A stretch of 29,090 nt of DNA, from NCBI GenBank assembly GCA_004335635.1, contig QAXH01001317.1, forward strand, positions 1 through 29,090, read 5' to 3'. Below are positions 1 to 11,518 of the stretch, piece after piece; position 1 is the first letter of the stretch, and the number at the start of each line of letters is the position of its first letter. Position numbers and translations under genes: made by a program. The stretch is from Chloromonas sp. AAM2. Lineage: Eukaryota; Chlorophyta; Chlorophyceae; Chlamydomonadales; Chlamydomonadaceae. The notes beneath the pieces were generated by a model. The model was not told the origin of the DNA. It worked only from the letters and a program-made list of their open reading frames with translations, and made no database searches.

Positions 1-394
1 GAACAATCAGTGGATGAACCACAACACCTGCTTTGCATGCAAAAGAGAGAGCACCTGCTTAGATACAGGTGGCGACAACGAGTAAGAATTGGTTGAGAAA
101 ACAAGAAGGCCAACGGATTTCAACACACTGCTGAGGGCGCTGAACGCCTGTTTTGTAAAACGGAAAACATCGTTATGGACATACTTTGTGCAGCAGGACA
201 TGCTGTCGGACATGTTGGCTCAGTGTTTGGAAGAAGAGAGGGAGACACAAGTGAACTGTTGCAAGCAGGCGGCTAAGTTTTGCCTGGGAGAGTCTACTGA
301 TACAGAAACAAAGAGTAGAATGGACATATTTTGAGCAGCAAGACACGTATGCTCGATGGCATCCATGGCATCCAGTGCGCCATGCCAGTTAGCA
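1..394. other. 3' flank of HR-lesion gene, no gene seen
   Basis: No reading frame here resembles a known protein and none links by splicing to the gene on the right. The stretch lies directly downstream of the minus-strand stop at 395-397, so part of it is probably that gene's 3' UTR. The stop codon itself overlaps a TGTAA string on the minus strand, which is too early to serve as a normal poly(A) signal. I see no repeat shared with the rest of the window. Confidence 0.4.
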
Positions 395-1813
395 TTACAA
401 CTCTTTCTTTTCTTCTTCCGGCTGTGGCACAGCCGTGCTGGCAGCCGCTGCTGCCTCTGCTTGTGCTGCCATTTGTGCTCTCTTCTCTGCACGCATGGCG
501 TCCAAGGTCCTTTCGTACTTGTTCTTGTGCTGTGTGCCTGTTGCACTGGCCAGGTAGTGCAGCAGCCCACCAATAATGGCCACATTCTGCACCAAGCAGC
601 CAGGAAGAGGCAACACAGGGAGTGGTCAAGAACATCAACAGTGTCACGCAATGCCAGTTCTCCATAATCCATGATAGACGCATCGGGTGCAGCGCACTGT
701 CAACCATACACAGGTGGGCGGGGTTGCGTGTGAAGGGCTAAACAAATACCTGTGCTATTGAAGGACGAGCTGTGTGAGTGAGTTGAATACGACGATAGAA
801 ACGAGGGAAGCTTGAACAAGATAAGCTGTGTAACGTTGCTTGGGCAGCAGCTGGCCTCCTGTGCCATCCAGTGCCGCACCTTAACAAAGTGTGTGAGCTC
901 GTTTTGCAGCACGGCGGGCCGCTGAGGGTAGTCCCAGAAGTTGTGTATGATGGCTGACAGCAAGGCAGTCACCAATACCTTCACATCACACAACAAGAGC
1001 ACGTGGCTCTGTTATACAGCAGGACTTGCTTGATTTGTTGTGATGCAAGGCCAGGATGGAGTGCAAGTCCAAAGCGCATGCCACGTGCTGCGGATAAGTC
1101 TGGCCGTCTGTGCTCGCCACGTTGGCAGGTATGGTTGGTGCATACACAACCCTGACAAGGCGCATCAGCGCGGCAAGCCGATGTTTGAGGTGGGTTTGTC
1201 TATCTATGAGTGCCTGGTGAAATGTCAAGTGTGTGATGCGTGCTCGCGTGCAATCCAAGACGCACCAGCAACCATGCGCCAAATCTGATGTCGGATGCGA
1301 ACAACACTGCACCCAGGAACTCCACGCCCGACACACAGAGTAGAATTTGGGGGTACATGGCCTGCATGACGCAAGAGGCAACTAAACAACGTGTGTGGCA
1401 TATCTGCTGTTCCAACCAGACTGGCCTTCTAGTGCGTGGACGTGCTGGTCACACCTTGCTGATGGGAACTTTCACGCCAGTCATATCCTTGATGCCTGCA
1501 AAGAACATATCCAGCTTGGGCCCAAACCAAGACATCACGGGACCACCTGCAACAGACACAGGAAGAAAGAAGCCAAAATCCTGATCACTGCCTGTTGACG
1601 AGCTAGGGTTTTGGCACCTCTGCACTGGGGCACGAATGCTCTGACATGCAGCATCCAGAACACACCTGTGTCTTTGTCAAAAGAATGCAGCTTGGATACA
1701 GCTGATAAGACAAAGAATATGCAGACCATGAACCGGGATGCTGCCTGGAAGGTGGTGCCACCCCAGATGTTTTTGCCAGGGGCAGCTGCAGGGGCTACTG
1801 TTATAGGCGGCAT
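395..1813 (-). CDS. HR-like lesion-inducing protein (membrane protein, HR_lesion family)
   Basis: Five exons on the minus strand: 1813-1666, 1546-1455, 1361-1266, 978-880 and 586-395. All junctions are GT-AG and phases match, giving 208 residues and a TAA stop. The start is the first ATG in frame; an in-frame stop lies upstream at 1883-1885. After about 28 residues come a hydrophobic helix (MVCIFFVLSAVSKL), then GPKLDMFFAGIKDMTGVKVP, a second hydrophobic block (FLGAVLFASDIRFGAWLLV), an IIHNFWDYP turn, and the helix NVAIIGGLLHYL. This order (helix, PKLD loop, paired helices, HNFW, final NLA-type helix) matches the plant HR_lesion family (PF05514). The charged Ala/Lys/Glu tail makes it longer than the roughly 160-residue plant members. 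Family members are small membrane proteins tied to cell-death phenotypes in plants; the biochemical role is unknown. Family call is firm, function is not. Confidence 0.85.
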
Positions 1814-2190
1814 GCTGAACGCCTGCCCTGCCCCACGGAGCAACAGCAGCGCAGCAAGGAACGGCCCAGCCGGCCTGATCCATCACTGAAAACCGTGAGA
1901 ACAATCACGTGCAGTACGACGAAACTGTCCGAATTCGCTCGCTCGTTGACTGCATTGCGCGGTGATGACGATGCTGTTGTTGTTTTGCCACGTGTAGACA
2001 TTGCTGCCAGTGTGGCACGGGCACGCGGCGCAGAAACATTGAGCTGCTAACACACGTACACATTACGCAGTGCAGCGATATCAACAAGCGCGTACACTTG
2101 TGCCTTCATTGAGGAGACACGGCCAGTTGCCTTTTGTCCAGGGTCCAAGACCCGCAGCGCGGCCTGTCCGAAGAGTAGCCTGGCTGTTCA
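1814..2190. promoter_or_regulatory. Shared upstream region of a divergent gene pair
   Basis: The 377 bp between the ATG of the HR-lesion gene (minus) and the ATG of the dynein light chain (plus) must hold both 5' UTRs and probably both promoters. I see no convincing TATA box. Reading frames crossing it have no recognisable product. Confidence 0.45.
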
Positions 2191-3358
2191 ATGGCGGAGG
2201 AAGGAGTAAACGAGAAGGAAAAGGAGTACCAGCTGAAGGAGCCGCACAGCTACAAGATCATTAGTTCCTATATGAGCGAGTCATTTGAGCTCGATGCCAT
2301 CAACACAGCTTTGATAGCAGTAGACAAGTACAAGCAGCTAAAAGGTGAGCCAGCAGATGCAGCTATGTTGCAACTGCAACCATGCAACAGCTTGAAAGGC
2401 ACTGAAGCGTTCGTGCAGCCAGACAGCTGTGCACTCGGCAAACACTGTAACTGTGGCATGCAGCTCTGCAGGCACTGTACCTGCGGCATGCACGTGATAC
2501 TAAGGCCTTGCAGTTGTGACCCCTCCAACAGCATGCACTGCAGTCTCACATGCAGAACACCTTGTCAACAACACACCTGCAGACATAGCATTCTACATCA
2601 AGCATGAGTACGACAAGAAATACCCTGGAAGTGGGAAGGCCACAGAAGGCGTGTACCATTGCATTGTGGGCAAGAGCTACGCAAGTAGGTCACTGGCTGA
2701 AGTTGCTTGGCGTAACAGGCGCACACTGCTCTAGGCACAACATGCTGTCAGCAGTGCATTGAAGCATCTACATCTGCCATCTACCTCGGCAGGTTGTCAG
2801 CGCACATGTGTTCTATCCACAAACTGAAAAGCATATGCACGCCGTGTACATCTGCCATCTATCGTACCGGGCTATCAGCGCCCATACGTGCCGCCACATA
2901 CCACACGTTTGCTTGTACCTTCTCACAAACTGTAAGCATTCACGTCTCTAAATTAGTATAGCCCAAGCCCAAGACGTCAGACACTCCTTCTAGACCTAGT
3001 ATGACCTTCAGGGCACGACAAGGCACGATAGGAGGCAGTGGTTTGAGCCTGCCTTGTGACGGATCAGACGATACCTGATGCCGCTGGACAGGCAAACCCA
3101 CCATGGTTGTACATCTGAACACTGTGACGTGCAGCATAAGCCAGATATTTGACATCCTTCCTGACGGTTGCATGCACGTACAAGCAATTTGGACAAGCAG
3201 ACTTGCGACTGGTCTCTGACGTTGTGCATGTTTCGTTGTCGGTGCCAACTGCAGGTGCTGTCAGCCACGAAACAAGGCAGTTCATTCATCTCAAGGTGGA
3301 CACGCTACATGTCATCTTGTGGAAGAGCAAGGACACGCCGTTCCACATCACAGAATAA
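2191..3358 (+). CDS. Dynein light chain, LC8 family (LC6-like)
   Basis: Three exons: 2191-2344, 2583-2684 and 3255-3358, phase-matched, coding 119 residues with a TAA stop. Exon 1 gives an acidic leader and the first helix (LDAINTALIAVDKYKQLKG). Exon 2 gives the second helix and strand (DIAFYIKHEYDKKYPG, then YHCIVGKSYA), and exon 3 gives SAVSHETRQFIHLKVDTLHV plus LWKSKDTPFH. The HCIVG and SHETRQFI segments are the LC8 signatures (PF01221). Canonical LC8 is about 90 residues. This one has an N-terminal extension and a five- to six-residue insertion before YHCIVG, which fits the divergent outer-arm light chain LC6 of Chlamydomonas better than LC8 itself. Family members dimerise and dock on dynein intermediate chains and other partners. 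With CFAP251 in the same window it suggests flagella. The exon 2 donor is GCAA/GTAGGT. The family is sure; the LC6 assignment is an inference from length. Confidence 0.9.
2763..2918. repeat. Diverged tandem duplication in dynein light chain intron 2
   Basis: Two units of about 78 bp sit in tandem. Both carry TACATCTGCCATCTA near their start, followed by a TCAGCGC block; a weaker ACAAACTG/AAGCAT block recurs after each. It lies entirely in the intron between 2684 and 3255. Confidence 0.6.
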
Positions 3359-4427
3359 GGCAGCATGTGCAGTCAGCAGTAATGAATGCCGCTCGTCCAC
3401 ATCAGCGCTTATGAAGCCTGCATGTGCGATTCAGAGACTGGTTAGGCCTCCTTCTGGCCATGCTTGCCCTTGCATTATGTGACATTAGGCACCGTCACTG
3501 TTGCACTTCAAGCTCTGCCATTCGTTGTTGTTGCTCAGTCCAACTTGTGGCAGTTGGCATTTTGATTTAGTATCCGTGGTTGCTTTCTGTGGTGCTGTGT
3601 GCTACTTCCTGACCTTTCAAATGTGATTTGCGAACAGCATGTCAATTTTCCATTTCGAGGTTGGTCTGGTCACCCAGCAGCTTTCCAAATGGCAAGCATG
3701 CAGATTCTGAGAACACACTCTTAGCAGCAAACGGTCCGGCGTTTAAGAAATGAATGGTCATGGAGACTGAGTAATCATGCGTGCAGCTTGGGAGCAGCAA
3801 AGGATAAAATCGTGCAGATTGGCAATGACAACTTCCTGGAATCGTTGGCTCAGATCCGTGGCCATCCCGTTCGGTGTCGTCTGACATGGTGTAAATACAT
3901 AGCTGCCTGACGTATCCAAGGCGAATCCTGAGGATATGCTGACCATGGACCAAGAGCTGATGAGATATAGGATAGCAGACCATGGACCAAGCTGCACCAA
4001 CGATGTTGAGATACGCACACATTTGGTGTAGACGTATCACTGAGAGGATTAAGTGAATGGAGCTTGCAGCATAGTGACAACCAAGCTGCTGCAGACATTT
4101 TGTATCTGTCGGTGTCGCCCACCGCATACAGCTACGTCATCGCTGTCAGCAGCGATATGAGAGGCTGGATACAGCTTAATAATCAGACATTTGGCAAGCT
4201 GGCGTCAGCCAAATGGGGAAATGAGGGGCAAAAGGACACAACGGCGAAAACTACCAAACACCTAAAAGACTGAATTGGTAACCTTCTCCTTCCGTTCTTG
4301 CCAATCCACTGTGACCATCTGGAAAGCGCGAAGGTCGCCGGTGCGTGCAGCTGCGCTTGGGCGCTTTGTCAACCAGACCCTACGCTCAGCGTGGTCAGCA
4401 CCAGCCTCTTCGCTCTGGAGGGGCAAG
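3359..4427. other. Intergenic / 3' UTR, no gene recognised
   Basis: This stretch follows the dynein light chain stop and precedes the first supported exon of the TCAIM-like gene. A TGTAA string at 3890-3894 could be a poly(A) signal, though it is 530 bp from the stop. A 14-bp direct repeat (GACCATGGACCAAG) occurs twice near 3941 and 3976. The frame running into 4428 from 4266 is rich in Arg, Ser and Ala, like a mitochondrial leader, but has no ATG, so an upstream exon with the true start could lie here. Confidence 0.4.
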
Positions 4428-7400
4428 ATGAAAAACGATGAGCGGAAGCTCATTAGGTATGCTGTGGCCGCCCATGGACGTGCATGCACTGGCCTTGGCC
4501 TTGGGCAGATAGAAAACCTCGACAAACTCCATGAACTCCGCGCAGGCTCATTGTCCGGCAGGTCCACCCCGATTTGTTTGCTAACAATCCGTTCGAACGG
4601 CAATGCAACTCAGAGTCTCTCAAGGTGAGTGAAGTGGCACCATGAGCTGAACCCTTGCACACGAGCTGAACCCGTTTAAGAGGCGAAATGTTTGCCCGCT
4701 GGATGCACTTCACAGAATCTCAATAGCTATGTGGAAGAGCTATCCAAGAATCGCGCCCCCCGTCCGACCCGTGTCGAGTTTTTCGTCAGGGAGGGTTCGC
4801 AGCTTCGCAAGGTCGAAGCACAGCTAGGAGTCAGTGGCAGCCTTGCACCGCTGTTCTTCGCCTTCGGGCTCATCACCGCGGATGAGCTGCGCTCCACAGA
4901 TACCATCTCACCTGCAAATGATACCAACTTCTTGGGCTGGCTGCGAGACCAGGTGCAGGACGCTGTACGCACAGCTGAGAAGCATGACGTGCTCAAGTGG
5001 CACATTCGTAGACTGAAGAGCACTCTGGAGGAGCGATTTCAGCTGGCAGCCGTGCAGGTGCGGGGTGTGGGTCCAGCTGAGCATGCGAGCGTTGAGACGC
5101 TGCAGCACGGCAATTGCATGACCCCTTGGTGCATGGTGTACGCTTTGCAGGTTGGAGCAGAGTATGCTGTGAGTCTGGCTGAGCAGGAAAGGCAGGTGGA
5201 GGCCCTTAAAGTGCTCGAGTATGGTCTGCAGACAGTGACAAAGGAGAACGGCACCACACATGGTTTTGAAGGCATGACAGTGCAGGTAAGCCGGCTAGCC
5301 AGCCAACAAGCAAGTACAGAAAGGCAGAACAGGGGACTGGTAGCAGGGCGAGGACGCCAGCAGCCAGCAGAGTCCAATCTGCAGCAGGACAGCCGATCCT
5401 ACTGCAGAAATCACTGACTTCACACGGGAACTCGATGGGGTGATAGCGAGAGCCGTGCTTCGTGTTGCACGTGTGCAATACAATAGCCAACGCCAACGTA
5501 TCTCACCCCTTGCGTGTTACCTTACGAGTCATGCCGTGTATGAGGGTGCTGGCAGCTTCACTAACACGTGTCTCCCTGCTCACCCACCCGTTCTTCTGTT
5601 TGCTATCACAGCTGTACCACCCCGACTCATGCCCTCAAGAAGCCTTCAGCTTTCTGGATGAGAATGGCAACTTCAATATGCGCACCTCCTTCATGAAGGC
5701 CTACATAGGCGATGACGGGGCAGTGCACCTGGTGGCGGACAGGGAGAGCATTGCGGAGCAGCTGGAGGCCATCGACATGATACGAGCACGCATGCTCACA
5801 CAGGTGCGCACTGGCAAGTGGCACACATCTTTGTTGTGTTGTTGTGAGATGGACGTAGGAGGGCGGGCCACGGGAAAAGCGCATTGTACCCGATAGCGCA
5901 AGCATAGGCATGAGACGCTGCATTCACTTGCATGTTGGGCACATGCTGAGGTTAACAGGGTGTAGGGCGCCAGCGCACAGGCATAGTGGGAGGCGCGTTG
6001 TATCTGACAGCAAAGGCGTATGGCGAGAGATGCTGCGCTCATGTGCCACATGCATAACCAGGGTGAATGTGCGTCAGACATGTAGGACGAAGGGTGCACT
6101 GAATCACAAAGACGTACCGTCCTGCTTTTTTGCACCAAACCCCAAACAATCAGTGAAACCAGTCTCGTTTCCAGCCTGGTTGCCCAGTATGCTACCGATT
6201 GACAAGGCATGTAGCCCCATATAACAGTAGAGGAGAATGATGCGGCTGGCTGGCATGGCTGCCCGCTTGGCAGTAAACTATGGGCTGTTGCTCAAGTCCA
6301 GCCTCCTATGCTTAGCCGCTGACTTGACCCGGGTGGCTTGTGCGTCTGTCCCCTTGGCTTGCTTGGCTGTTGATGGTACATAGCTGTCATCATCTGGCTC
6401 TGGGCCAGACTCAGACACAGTCATCACTGCTGTACCTGACAGGCAGCAGCCAGTGACTGCAACAGGCAACTCGTGCAGGGTCAGCCCCCAGTGCAACCAT
6501 CAAGCCGCTGTCTTGTCAGCTGCAGACTTGGGGGCGCGGGCTTCTAATGTTCTGCTCAGCTCGTTCTCCAGTGCAGCCGTGAGAAGGCACAACTGCCCAA
6601 TCTGAGAAACGTGCGCACAGCCTGGAGCCCTTTTTGCTTCGGTTCGGGGCGCTCTCGAGCTGATTGATATACAACATGTTTGAGCCTGCATGCGCCCAGA
6701 CAGATGATCATGCCGGACGATGAGTGAAAACGATAACCTCATAAGCAGCAGGGCTGCAAACATACTCACATCACACGCTCTGCATCACATGCCGAATGAC
6801 CAGATATGAAAGCAAGGGAGCCAGCAGCAGTTGCTGTTGCAATCAGCACTGGACATGTACAGCAGGGATGACTTTAAGTCTGAGTGTGGCCCGGCTCCAG
6901 AAGACGACAGCTATTTACCATCAACAGCCAAGCAAGCCAAGGGGACAGACGCACCAGCCACCCGGGTCAAGACAGCGGCTTAGCATGCCAGGCTGGACTT
7001 GAGCAACAGCCCAGAGTTTACTGCCAAGCGAGCAGCCATGCCAGCCAGCCGCAATCTCTCCTCTTCGATCATGCAGAGCTCCATGCTTTGGACAACATCG
7101 TTGTGGTCAGACTGGTAGAAAGTGTCAATAAGTCACATGCATGGCAACCAGATCTGGCGTCGTGTGCGAAAAGCAGAAGTTAAGCGTTTAGGCGTCAAAT
7201 AGTTGCCCACAAAAAAAAGCAGACGACTGCAGGAGGCTTGAGCAGAGTACGGTGATTAGTGACTGGCCTGTGATGCCACACACCACAAAAGTCAGGCAGA
7301 CAGGATTGGGTCGCTCCTCTGATTGCAGGTCTCGTTCCACTGGCTCAAGCGTGTGCGTGACCTGACACCAGCCGTCACTGAGCTGCTGGGGGTGCGCAGC

Positions 7401-9113
7401 GTCTGGTGCGACACCAAGACAGAGCAGAACAGTCAGAAGTTCGTGCTGTGGTCGGGATACCTGCTGGAAAAACGGTGAGGGTGTGCAGAACAACTGTGGG
7501 TACGCTTTGAAGCACCACCATCTACAAGGACATCAATGAACTAGGAAACTTGTCACGACTCCTGGCCGCTCACTTGCTCGTTCCTGTTTACTGCTCATCA
7601 GATAAGCACATTGGCATGGTGTGATCCAGCTACCCCACTGTCCTCATCGAACCGACATCATACCCAACTTGATCCCTGATTTCCATTCGTATGCTTCAGG
7701 GAGGAGATCAAGGCGCTTCTAGGCAACCGCAAGTTTTCCTTCTCCATCATCGTCCACGCGGACACACAGGGTCCTTTGATTAACTTCCACCAGTCTAGTC
7801 CCATCCTCAACGTGCGCTCCGACTGCCCCGCCGCCCACCTCTTAGAGTTCCTGGTGTCCGAGGGTGGCATTGCGGCCAGTGAGGCGGCCAACGAGGTGCA
7901 CAGCTACAGGGCAAAGGAGGAGGCACTCCTGGAGCGAGTGCGGCAGGTGAGCACAACCGTTCACATTGGCGCGGTGGTTGCAAAGTCGACCCTAAAACCG
8001 GGCCTAAATTATGTGTTCAGTGCGTACCCGTGTGTTACCCTGGCTTGGTGCTTTTGGACAAGAAGTTGGTGTTTGGAATCATGGTGCATGCCAGGATGCT
8101 CTGAGGCGGATGAGGCAGGAAAGCTGCGAGAATAAAGCGGGCATGTTCAAAGGGTTTGCAACTGCGTGCTCAGGACGTTGACATTGTTGACATGGACGGT
8201 CAAGTTGTAGCGTGGACACGTGCTGCAGGTGTTTGAAGCCAAGTGTGTCATCAAGATCTGCATGAACGACAAAGTGCTTGAAGGCGCCATGCGGCTCCTG
8301 GACAATGCAGAGGTCATCAAGCAGGCAGTGGACCTCCGGGGCTGCTGCATTGCGCTGGATGATTGCTATGAGGTGCGTGGGACACAATCAAGCTGCATTT
8401 ATGGCGGGGGCAGCATTGCTTTGGGTGTATGAAAATGGGCTGAAAGCGCACGCAAAAATTGTTCATGCAGAAGGCCCTCCACTGTATTTGGCGCCTTGTT
8501 GCATTCAACAGCTGACCAGGACACGGATGTGACCACTTGCGCTCGTAATTGTGCACATTAGCACTCCCAGCATGACAGGAAGGTCATCACCACCACCGCT
8601 ACTGTGTGCAACACTGATAAGAGTTATCATGCCCCATTGTCCATTGCTTTGTGCGCTTTGATTACGTGCCGCTAAGCCTCTGTGCTCCGCCTGCAGGTCT
8701 GGGACTCAGGCTTCATCTCGATCCCCTACAACTTTAAAATCCAGGAGCTATCCAGCATGGTTAAGATGCTGCAATCAGGGCAGCGGCCGGGCGAAGGGTC
8801 CCCCACATCTGACGCAGACTCATCTAGCCCCTCTCCCAGTGGCTCTCCAGTCAGCGCATCAAATGATGCCTCCAGCAGTGCTGGCTACAGTGGCAAGGCA
8901 AGCGCTGCAGCTAAGAGTAATGGGGCAGTGCCTCCGGCTTCCCGGCAGACCGTTGCTGCCTTCTATCACATGCCACACGTGGGATTGACTCAGCTGCAGG
9001 CGCACAGGCAGCGGCCAGTCAAAGTTGGCCTGCCGCCGGCCCGGCATGTGGCCAGGGTGCAGGCGGCAGCGCATGGTCGCTGCTCAGGGGCCCCCAGAGC
9101 TTTGCTACGGTAG
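4428..9113 (+). CDS. TCAIM-like protein (DUF4460 + DUF4461), probably mitochondrial
   Basis: Nine phase-matched exons: 4428-4456, 4546-4624, 4716-5057, 5151-5285, 5612-5803, 7329-7474, 7700-7946, 8229-8372 and 8697-9113, coding 576 residues with a TAG stop. The N-terminus carries a J-domain-like KLIRLIVRQVHPDLF, then NSESLKNLNSYVEEL and RVEFFVREG, the order seen in DUF4460. The later part (VRDLTPAVTELLGVRSVW, then LEFLVSEGG and ISIPYNF) matches DUF4461, with IPYNF corresponding to the IPWNW of animal TCAIM. A Ser/Pro/Gln-rich tail of about 120 residues follows. Animal TCAIM is mitochondrial and named for an immune phenotype; its molecular role in algae is unknown. The start is the weakest point: ATG 4428 is the only ATG in frame, and the Arg-rich frame upstream suggests a leader may begin earlier. 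Intron 5 is 1525 bp and holds an inverted duplication. Confidence 0.8.
6229..7066. repeat. Inverted duplication (two arms of about 240 bp) in the TCAIM-like intron
   Basis: The reverse complement of about 6229-6471 aligns over nearly its whole length with about 6832-7066; the spacer is roughly 360 bp. Long identical blocks include CATCAACAGCCAAGCAAGCC and GGACTTGAGCAACAGCCC. Translated in the same sense, both arms keep one protein-like frame: DDSY(V/L)PSTAKQAKGTDA then ATRVK(S/T)AA. The left arm reads open on the minus strand to a stop near 6278. The right arm reads on the plus strand and stops soon after VKTAA. The RNA could fold into a long imperfect hairpin. It may be a copied gene fragment, a foldback element, or part of a nested minus-strand gene; I recognise no family. 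Confidence 0.75.
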
Positions 9114-9640
9114 ACCGGCTGTTGCACCCTGCATGCAGTCAGCGGATGCCTTTTGCTGCTTCAGTCTGCTGGAGACTGCGTGCTCCAACCCAGCTGACAG
9201 CGGCCATGTAGCTGTGGCCCACCGCAGCGTGCGCCAGGCAGAAGAGACAGGGTTTTTGGTAGATGCAGGATCAGTGCATGCACAGGGATGCTGGGCCTGG
9301 CCATGCGGGTGGCTGGATGATGGTCGCCCCTGTGCATGGATCACGTGCTGCAAGGCCCTGTCAAGGTTGCGTGCCGGCATGAGAGAGCGAGTGTGTGTGA
9401 GGCATGAGAATTCAAGAGAGGAGAGAGATGTTTGGCTTACAGCGTGTGTTTTGTTGGTCATTTTTTTCAACCATTGTCTTGCCCAGTTCAGAACCTGGTG
9501 TAACCTGCTTGCCAAAGGCCGAGCAGGTGTTGTGTAGGTACTCCTTACTGTATCACGGATTGGCTTGCCCGTTTTTCCGTTATTGCTGGTGGTCACTCAG
9601 CTTTGTTGAGGTAGCATCTAGTCATGATTGTGTAATTTAG
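9114..9640 (+). other. Probable 3' UTR of the TCAIM-like gene
   Basis: This is non-coding sequence after the TAG at 9111-9113. A TGTAA string at 9631-9635, followed by a T-rich step, is a plausible chlorophyte poly(A) signal. No competing gene is seen on either strand. Confidence 0.5.
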
Positions 9641-11315
9641 GCACAGGCAGTGTTATGTGCCACTTCGGCATTGACCACGACTGCTTTGTCACAGTGTTGT
9701 TGACACCCCCAGTCAGGGTTAACTTGACCTACTTTGGTTGTATGTGTGCAGGGTTGCTTGATTGCACGTTATGGGCTCATTGTCCTTGTTGTCTCAGCTT
9801 TGTAACTATTCTAATTAAGCAGGATGTGGCCTGCTGTTCCAAGATTTGAAGATGCCATGAACGATAGGCCACACATGCACAGCTTACAGATGACAGCGTT
9901 ATCCGACATCTATGTCCATATAGCATTGCTCTCCCAAGACGCACAGGCGCCTGGGACACTTCAGTCAGCCTTGTACAACCTGCGCTGCCCAGACTGCTCG
10001 CAAATCGGCATCAAGAATCCAATGCGCAACTCCAAGAATTCACAGGTTGCATGCGCATACTTTGACAGGCAGGCTGCGGTGAAAGCCCTCCAGAACGACA
10101 GGGAGCGCTGCCTCATCTGCAGCTTTGTGGAGTAATTTGTTTCCTGTTGCATGCTTCGAGCTACACAGTAGCGGTTTCTGAATTCTTCAAATTGGTGACT
10201 GGTTTGACACAGTAGCCAAGACACTGAGACATGAGTTGGAACAGGGGCTGTGCGGTGACGTGGCAAGGCAAGTTTGTAAGTTTGCAACTGATACATGTGG
10301 ACAGGAATTGGCTTTTGTACGCTTGCCTGCAATATTTGCAAGTACAGCATGTACCCTTCGCACAAAATGTTGTGTGTACAGGAGTATAGGAACACACGAC
10401 ACACCGCGATGTGTGATCGTCACAACCACATGGAGGTCTCTCTCGTGGGGCTATGTATGACAGTCGGCCCACACCCGATCAGGACTCTTAGACTACAAGT
10501 ACACCGACTCTAGTGCTGGTACGTAGTTGACACGCTTCATTGGTTTTGCAGTCTTGCAGGAAGAGATTAAATGTCATCAGATGAAAACCAGGTTGTGAAA
10601 GCCAAACTAAACAGTTTGTATTACCACCATATGAGGGAGGGACTCCAGCCCGTCCAACCTATAAGTGAAGGGGATTGCGGCACACCGCAATAGTAATGGT
10701 GGTGCTCACCCCCCTGACCGCAAACCTCGCTAGACCCGGATTCTCTGATGTCCGAGTATATGTGAACAGCACACTGATAGGGCTGCCAGTCTCTGAAGAG
10801 GATACGTCACAAGCAGACTCATGCGTTAGTACTCAGCCTGCTGCTTCACCAGCCTGTCCACCGCTCGGCATTTATACCGCTAGACTTTGTTCCTTTTCTC
10901 AACATCCGCATACCTTCTCTCGGCAAGTTTTACATTTTTTGAATTGGGTGACGGCAACGTGATGCCGTTTACCACCTGCCTCCATCCACTGTAACTCAAG
11001 TACCCTGGCACATTGTGATTGTTAAGTCCACTTCACCAGTCAACCCCGACCCTGACAAGTGCTATGACAAGGTTCCAGCCTGGGTGAGAATCTGCATGCG
11101 GTGTTTGGTGTCAGAACGAAGGTCTCAGTCGGGGGTTGGAGGGCTTGGCTACCTCCCCAAGGAGGCGGGTGGCCAGTCAACCCCACAGCAAAACAAAAAT
11201 AGGAATGAGCATAGACACATAGTACATATGAGAGGGAATACGTCAGAGTCTTTATGACGTTCGTTCATGCTATTGATACTTCGTTCTTCTTCACTTTCCC
11301 TCCACTTTGTTTCCC
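9641..11315. other. No recognised gene; unassigned open frames
   Basis: I recognise nothing here on either strand. An open plus-strand frame at 9824-10135 (103 residues) ends with two CxxC pairs (CPDC and CLIC) about 45 residues apart. This could be a zinc-binding tail, but it has no supporting exon or homologue I know. Another plus frame at 10675-10962 begins with a hydrophobic stretch and is equally unsupported. The region lies between two converging genes and may be intergenic or decayed mobile-element sequence. Confidence 0.35.
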
Positions 11316-11518
11316 GGAAAAAAAAGATGTTTGCCAGTTCTTGGACAGTTCTTGTGTCCAGCACTGAAACCAGTGGAGGGCCTGTCGGCGTCGACAGTGC
11401 ATTACGTGGTGAACAGGGAAGCTGTCGAGAAGCTGCGCAGGTCATAAGGCCGAGTCGCAGCTATATGTACAAGAGCGGAGGAACTTGTCCCAGAACTGGC
11501 AAACATCTTTTTTTTTGC
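11316..11518. mobile_element. MITE-like element with inverted terminal repeats (repeat family copy 1)
   Basis: The left end reads GG, eight A, then GATGTTTGCCAGTTCT. The right end, in reverse complement, reads nine A, then the same GATGTTTGCCAGTTCT. The ends match over about 35 bp with a few differences and enclose about 130 bp with no open frame of note. Just inside the left end is CACTGAAACCAGTG, a short imperfect palindrome shared with other copies. I see no clear target-site duplication. Size and structure fit a non-autonomous DNA transposon, and the family has further copies at 20688, 27199, 28342 and 28850. Confidence 0.65.

Noticed and set aside
3642..4127. 161-codon minus-strand open frame as a gene
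   Set aside because: It has no recognisable domain, and other frames over the same stretch are similarly open. It looks like chance in a GC-moderate genome.
4262..4603. 113-codon minus-strand frame opposite the TCAIM-like 5' end
   Set aside because: It is antisense to two phase-matched exons that encode the conserved VHPDLF segment; no domain is seen in it.
10675..10962. Secreted or membrane protein from a 95-codon plus frame
   Set aside because: The hydrophobic start is short, no exon joins it on either side, and nothing in it is recognised.
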